From Anaerolineaceae bacterium (lineage in GTDB: Bacteria; Chloroflexota; Anaerolineae; Anaerolineales; Anaerolineaceae): a stretch of 64,000 nucleotides of DNA. Both the position numbers and the translations under genes were made by a program. Where the stretch lies: NCBI GenBank assembly GCA_016841445.1, contig JAENZD010000001.1:124001-188000 (forward strand), in the 5' to 3' direction. This document shows, piece by piece, positions 61,271-64,000 of the stretch (its first letter is position 1; each line of letters begins with the position of its first letter). Under the pieces are notes generated by a model. The model saw only the letters and a program-made list of their open reading frames with translations, was not told the DNA's origin and did not search any database.

Positions 61271-61642
61271 CTTAATATTTATTTAATTGAAATATTTTTA
61301 GTAACAAAAATGAAATATTTGTCTCACGATTTGGCGAAAATAAAATTTTTTACGTTTGTCATAGATATGATATTATTTTTGTGAATACATGGATTTCTAC
61401 AAATCGGATAAAATATGATCTGATAAATCACCCTCGATTTCAAGGGTATAATTATCTTAGTAAATTTCGAACCTCGTCGAGCCGTTTTACCAAGGAGTTT
61501 ACCGTTGCGTTGAACAGTGGCCCCGTCAACGGTAACGACTTGACCTCAGGAGAAAAGTTTTAGAATTTATTGTCAGTAAAACAACAAAATAAAATATCGA
61601 AATTTAAATAGCCAATCGTTTTTTCTGTAGACGGAGGGAAGT
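61271..61642. other. Leader region of the complex-I-like operon
   Basis: About 370 bases. An inverted repeat TACCGTTG/CAACGGTA (arms near 61499-61506 and 61526-61533) lies about 110 bases before the first gene, with a T-rich stretch and a GGAGGGA ribosome-binding site after it. A 60-codon open frame (61381-61563) overlaps this and is not supported as a gene. Possible structured leader. Confidence 0.45.
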
Positions 61643-61900
61643 GTGACGCCTACCACGTGGTTTATTCTGATAATCGCCATCTTATTTCTGATGACGTCAT
61701 TTTTGGTTTTATTTGCCAAGAACCTGATTGCCATCATTACATCGATTGGGTTGGGCAGTGTCCTCATTGCCATCATTTTCTTTATTTTTGATGCCCCTTA
61801 TGCTGGTGCATTTGAATTGAGCGTTGGCGCCGGTCTGATCAGTGTGTTCTTTATCATCGCAACCAGTGTCACAGATCGCGCCGCGGATGTGGAAGAGTGA
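61643..61900 (+). CDS. DUF4040/MbhD-like membrane subunit
   Basis: An 85-aa protein with three membrane helices. The segment AGAFELSVGAGLISVFFIIAT matches the DUF4040 motif of MbhD / the C-terminal part of MrpA. GTG 61643 has GGAGGGA 5 bases upstream. First gene of an Mrp/Mbh/complex-I-like set; the stop overlaps the next gene's start. Confidence 0.75.
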   Translation: MTPTTWFILIIAILFLMTSFLVLFAKNLIAIITSIGLGSVLIAIIFFIFDAPYAGAFELSVGAGLISVFFIIATSVTDRAADVEE

Positions 61901-62133
61901 TGATGAATCGAAAGAAGGTCATGATTGCCTTGTTTATTGTCCTGACGGTTTCAGGATTAATATTGTTTCGCTTGTTTAATAATGAGAAGACGACGGCTTC
62001 AGATGAATCGGATTTTAGGGCATGGTTTTGGGAACACCGCACACTTGATTTAGCGGTGCAGGTTGTGCTGATCTTTGCGGGCGCTCTGGGGATTGCAGCG
62101 ATATTACCCATTGAGAAAGAGACCCATGACTGA
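61900..62133 (+). CDS. MbhE/MrpB-like membrane subunit
   Basis: A 77-aa protein with an N-terminal helix (KVMIALFIVLTVSGLILF), a short outer loop (FWEHRTLDLAVQVVLIFAGA) typical of the MbhE/NuoJ-like hydrogenase subunits, and a second helix. ATG 61900 overlaps the previous stop; ATG 61903 is equally possible. Overlaps the next gene by 8 bases. Confidence 0.72.
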   Translation: MMNRKKVMIALFIVLTVSGLILFRLFNNEKTTASDESDFRAWFWEHRTLDLAVQVVLIFAGALGIAAILPIEKETHD

Positions 62134-62437
62134 ATTGGTGTTACCTGGCTGGATGATCACTTTCATCCATATTTGTATTCTTATTGTCTTCCTGGTTGGC
62201 CTGTTATGTTTTTTTCTCCGGAAAAAATATATCAGACAGCTTTTTGGTTTGAAATTAATGCTCCAAAGTGTCAGCCTGGGCTTGATCCTGACTGGCTGGC
62301 AAAGAAATGAAATGTTTTTAGCCCAGTCGATGATCATCTCCGCTTTGGTGCTTGAAGCAGTGGTGATTGGGTTAGCGTTGACAATGTTGATCCACATCAC
62401 AAAACATGCAAAAGATGAAAAGGACATGGTGCAATAG
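62126..62437 (+). CDS. NuoK/MrpC-like subunit
   Basis: A 103-aa protein with three helices, matching the NuoK/MnhC family: VGLLCFFLRKKYIRQLFGLK, then QSVSLGLILTGWQ and SALVLEAVVIGLALTMLIHI with the conserved Glu in the last helix (ALVLEAVVIGLA). ATG 62126 lies inside the previous gene. Part of the proton/sodium-translocating module. Confidence 0.82.
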   Translation: MTELVLPGWMITFIHICILIVFLVGLLCFFLRKKYIRQLFGLKLMLQSVSLGLILTGWQRNEMFLAQSMIISALVLEAVVIGLALTMLIHITKHAKDEKDMVQ

Positions 62438-62456
62438 CCGGTCATGGAAACTGTTT

Positions 62457-64000
62457 ATGTTGCGTTTTAACCTGGTCAATTTACTCATTCTGACGATTTT
62501 TATTTCCCCTTTGATAATTGGGTTATTGAGCTATTTAATGAAAGCCAGGATCACCTCACGATTATTGCTGAGTGAAGCCGGTTTTCTGATTGCAAACTTG
62601 TTTGGTTTGCTCTTATTGGGTGAACATGAAATTACAACAGCACTGCGTTTCATGGGGGAAGTGGTCACTTTTAGTTTACAACCCAAACCTGTGTTATTAA
62701 CAATTTCGGTATTGATCGTCTTTGCTATCCAGATCTGGCGCCTTCAGAGTAAAAAACCGCTGGTGGGCTATTTTAAGTTCATCATATTGAATATTGGAAT
62801 ATCTTTTGGGTTCCTTGCGTTTATCAGCGGTCAATTTATGATCCGCTACATTGCATTAGATGTTGTGGGATTGATGGCCGCACTAACCGTTATCGATTGG
62901 GGCAGGGGTAAGCAGTCTTTCAAGGATTTTGTCACGATATTCTTGATTTTAAGGCTTGGTGATCTCAGTCTTTTAGTATCAATATTACTGATCAATTCAT
63001 TTTCAGGGACACTGGATATAACCCGTATGATCGACTCTGTCAGCAGGATGCCAGCTTCAAGCCAAGCCATAGCAATTTTGGGCTTCCTCCTGGCGATTCT
63101 GATCAAAATTGGGGGCTGGCCGTTTGGATATTGGGTTCACCGTGCCAGGCAATCAGCAAAGGATGCCGCTTTCTGGCTGGCGGGTTTCCTGATGCCTGCC
63201 CTGGGTTACTATCTTCTTTACCGTGTTATACCGATAATCATGCTCAGACCCGCATACCAAATTTTAGTCATTATTGTTGGGATCATTGGGTTAGTCAACT
63301 GTATCGTGGTAGATGGCTTTGGCCTGGTCATGTTTGACCGGTTCAAATATGTTGGCGTGATCACTGGAAGTATTTTGTTGTGTACAACAGCAATGTTTGG
63401 GTCCCAGTCAATCATACTATTTATGGTTGGATTAATGATCTACCGCCTCTTGGTTTACCTGAATGAAGAAAAACGATTGGCAGTTCCAGGGTTCATCAAC
63501 CTGGCTTTCCCGTTAGTGTTTAATGGATTATTCTGGATTATCAATCCCGATGTTTTTTCTATCCGAACGGCTTTTCTCTGGATTCTATTAACCGGTTTAT
63601 GGATATTTGGAGATTGGATCATCAGCCGACGGAAGGGAAAAAAGCCAATCTTCGGCGGGGAATCAAGGATGTTTGAATTGCTTCCAGAGGAATCATCAGA
63701 TGTACTTGCTAAAGGTGCAGGGTGGTTGAACCAGCATATTGAAAAAGGTCTATCATCCCTTGCCTTTTCCGGTAGCTTACTGGTGGGCACAGCTCGCTGG
63801 GTGAATCGTAATATTGAAATCGGTCTTTTTTCTACAGGCATTTCACGTCTTGCAGGCTTTTTTGTGAAATTCGCCCGGTGGAACACTGAAAAGATTGAGA
63901 AACGGTTAGAAGAGGCCTGGACATGGATTGGAAAGGAACTTTTGTCTCTTTCCAAAGGCACTTTATCGATTGTTGAAGTTGAAGCATCTCAAAAAACCGA
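62457..64000 (+). CDS. NuoL/MrpA/MrpD-like antiporter subunit (3' truncated by the window)
   Basis: Frame open from ATG 62457 to the right edge (at least 514 residues), so it is incomplete here. It begins MLRFNLVNLLILTIFISPLI and has more than ten helices. Antiporter motifs are recognisable but divergent: ALDVVGLMAALTVIDWG (the usual WE is LD), FLILRLGDLSLLVSILL, and ILIKIGGWPFGYWVHRA with the conserved Lys. The C-terminal about 110 residues before the edge are amphipathic (WVNRNIEIGLFSTGISRLAG). Probably the ion-translocating subunit of an Mrp- or Mbh-type complex whose other genes lie right of the window. Confidence 0.78.
   Translation, partial: MLRFNLVNLLILTIFISPLIIGLLSYLMKARITSRLLLSEAGFLIANLFGLLLLGEHEITTALRFMGEVVTFSLQPKPVLLTISVLIVFAIQIWRLQSKKPLVGYFKFIILNIGISFGFLAFISGQFMIRYIALDVVGLMAALTVIDWGRGKQSFKDFVTIFLILRLGDLSLLVSILLINSFSGTLDITRMIDSVSRMPASSQAIAILGFLLAILIKIGGWPFGYWVHRARQSAKDAAFWLAGFLMPALGYYLLYRVIPIIMLRPAYQILVIIVGIIGLVNCIVVDGFGLVMFDRFKYVGVITGSILLCTTAMFGSQSIILFMVGLMIYRLLVYLNEEKRLAVPGFINLAFPLVFNGLFWIINPDVFSIRTAFLWILLTGLWIFGDWIISRRKGKKPIFGGESRMFELLPEESSDVLAKGAGWLNQHIEKGLSSLAFSGSLLVGTARWVNRNIEIGLFSTGISRLAGFFVKFARWNTEKIEKRLEEAWTWIGKELLSLSKGTLSIVEVEASQKT

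Noticed and set aside
61381-61563. 60-codon open frame before the complex-I-like operon
   Set aside because: It overlaps an inverted repeat in the leader and has no ribosome-binding site.

Overview
The window looks like a chromosomal segment of a monoderm, moderate-GC member of the Chloroflexota, most likely class Anaerolineae. This is an inference from gene content: lipoproteins with an NBR1-type Ig-like domain, a TIGR03663/Agl23-type membrane glycosyltransferase fused to an NHL propeller, a CSLREA/choice-of-anchor protein ending in IYLPLILK, DUF2089 and SHOCT-like regulators, tandem DUF970 (DarA-like) proteins, and a T-box in front of thrS. No rRNA gene is present, so the assignment is not proven.

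Region 1 (1-11964) is an antiviral island: a class 1 DISARM system. It holds a truncated adenine methylase DrmMI (left edge), the helicase DrmA, the DUF1998 protein DrmB and the phospholipase-D-like DrmC. drmA-drmB-drmC overlap one another. Two unassigned genes sit between drmMI and drmA: a three-helix membrane protein with a beta-rich outer domain, and a 109-residue protein whose stop overlaps the drmA start. An AlbA_2 (Schlafen-type) ATP-binding protein follows drmC. Region 2 (12274-14963) is a small phage-like module: a RecA/Sak4-like ATPase, two unknown proteins and a divergent XRE repressor. The palindrome ATTCCGACGTCGGAAT occurs twice in it, once in the divergent promoter. tRNA-Gly(GCC) and tRNA-Cys(GCA) follow, a plausible island boundary.

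Region 3 (15.4-48 kb) is mostly housekeeping. It contains a TetR-SDR pair with its operator, a DtxR-methyltransferase-MutM operon with a putative metal-regulator box, an MFS exporter, DUF2089/SHOCT regulators, OsmC, formiminotransferase-cyclodeaminase, and an M23 lipoprotein. Further on are a YjjX NTPase, a CapA lipoprotein, two DarA-like proteins, AMMECR1 plus flavin reductase, and a wall-remodelling block (amidase and two L,D-transpeptidases). A thioredoxin-TPR protein, a small VOC/DUF1801/DUF1905 operon, an RlmD-type rRNA methyltransferase, a class V aminotransferase, tRNA-Val, an unusual Fpg-like protein and a T-box-controlled thrS complete it. Region 4 (48.2-49.6 kb) is the conserved infC-rpmI-rplT operon; infC has no convincing ATG start and may begin at ATA.

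Region 5 (49.6-59.7 kb) carries surface proteins (CSLREA protein, Agl23-NHL, NBR1-Ig lipoprotein, HEAT-repeat lipoprotein). They are separated by copies of an intergenic element built from two small hairpins with TCCT/AGGA loops, and by tRNA-Ser(GGA). Region 6 (59.8-64 kb) has a lipoprotein, a second OsmC protein preceded by a CRP/FNR-like palindrome, and the start of a complex-I/Mrp/Mbh-type membrane operon that runs off the right edge.

Positions of short sites were counted by hand and may be off by a base.
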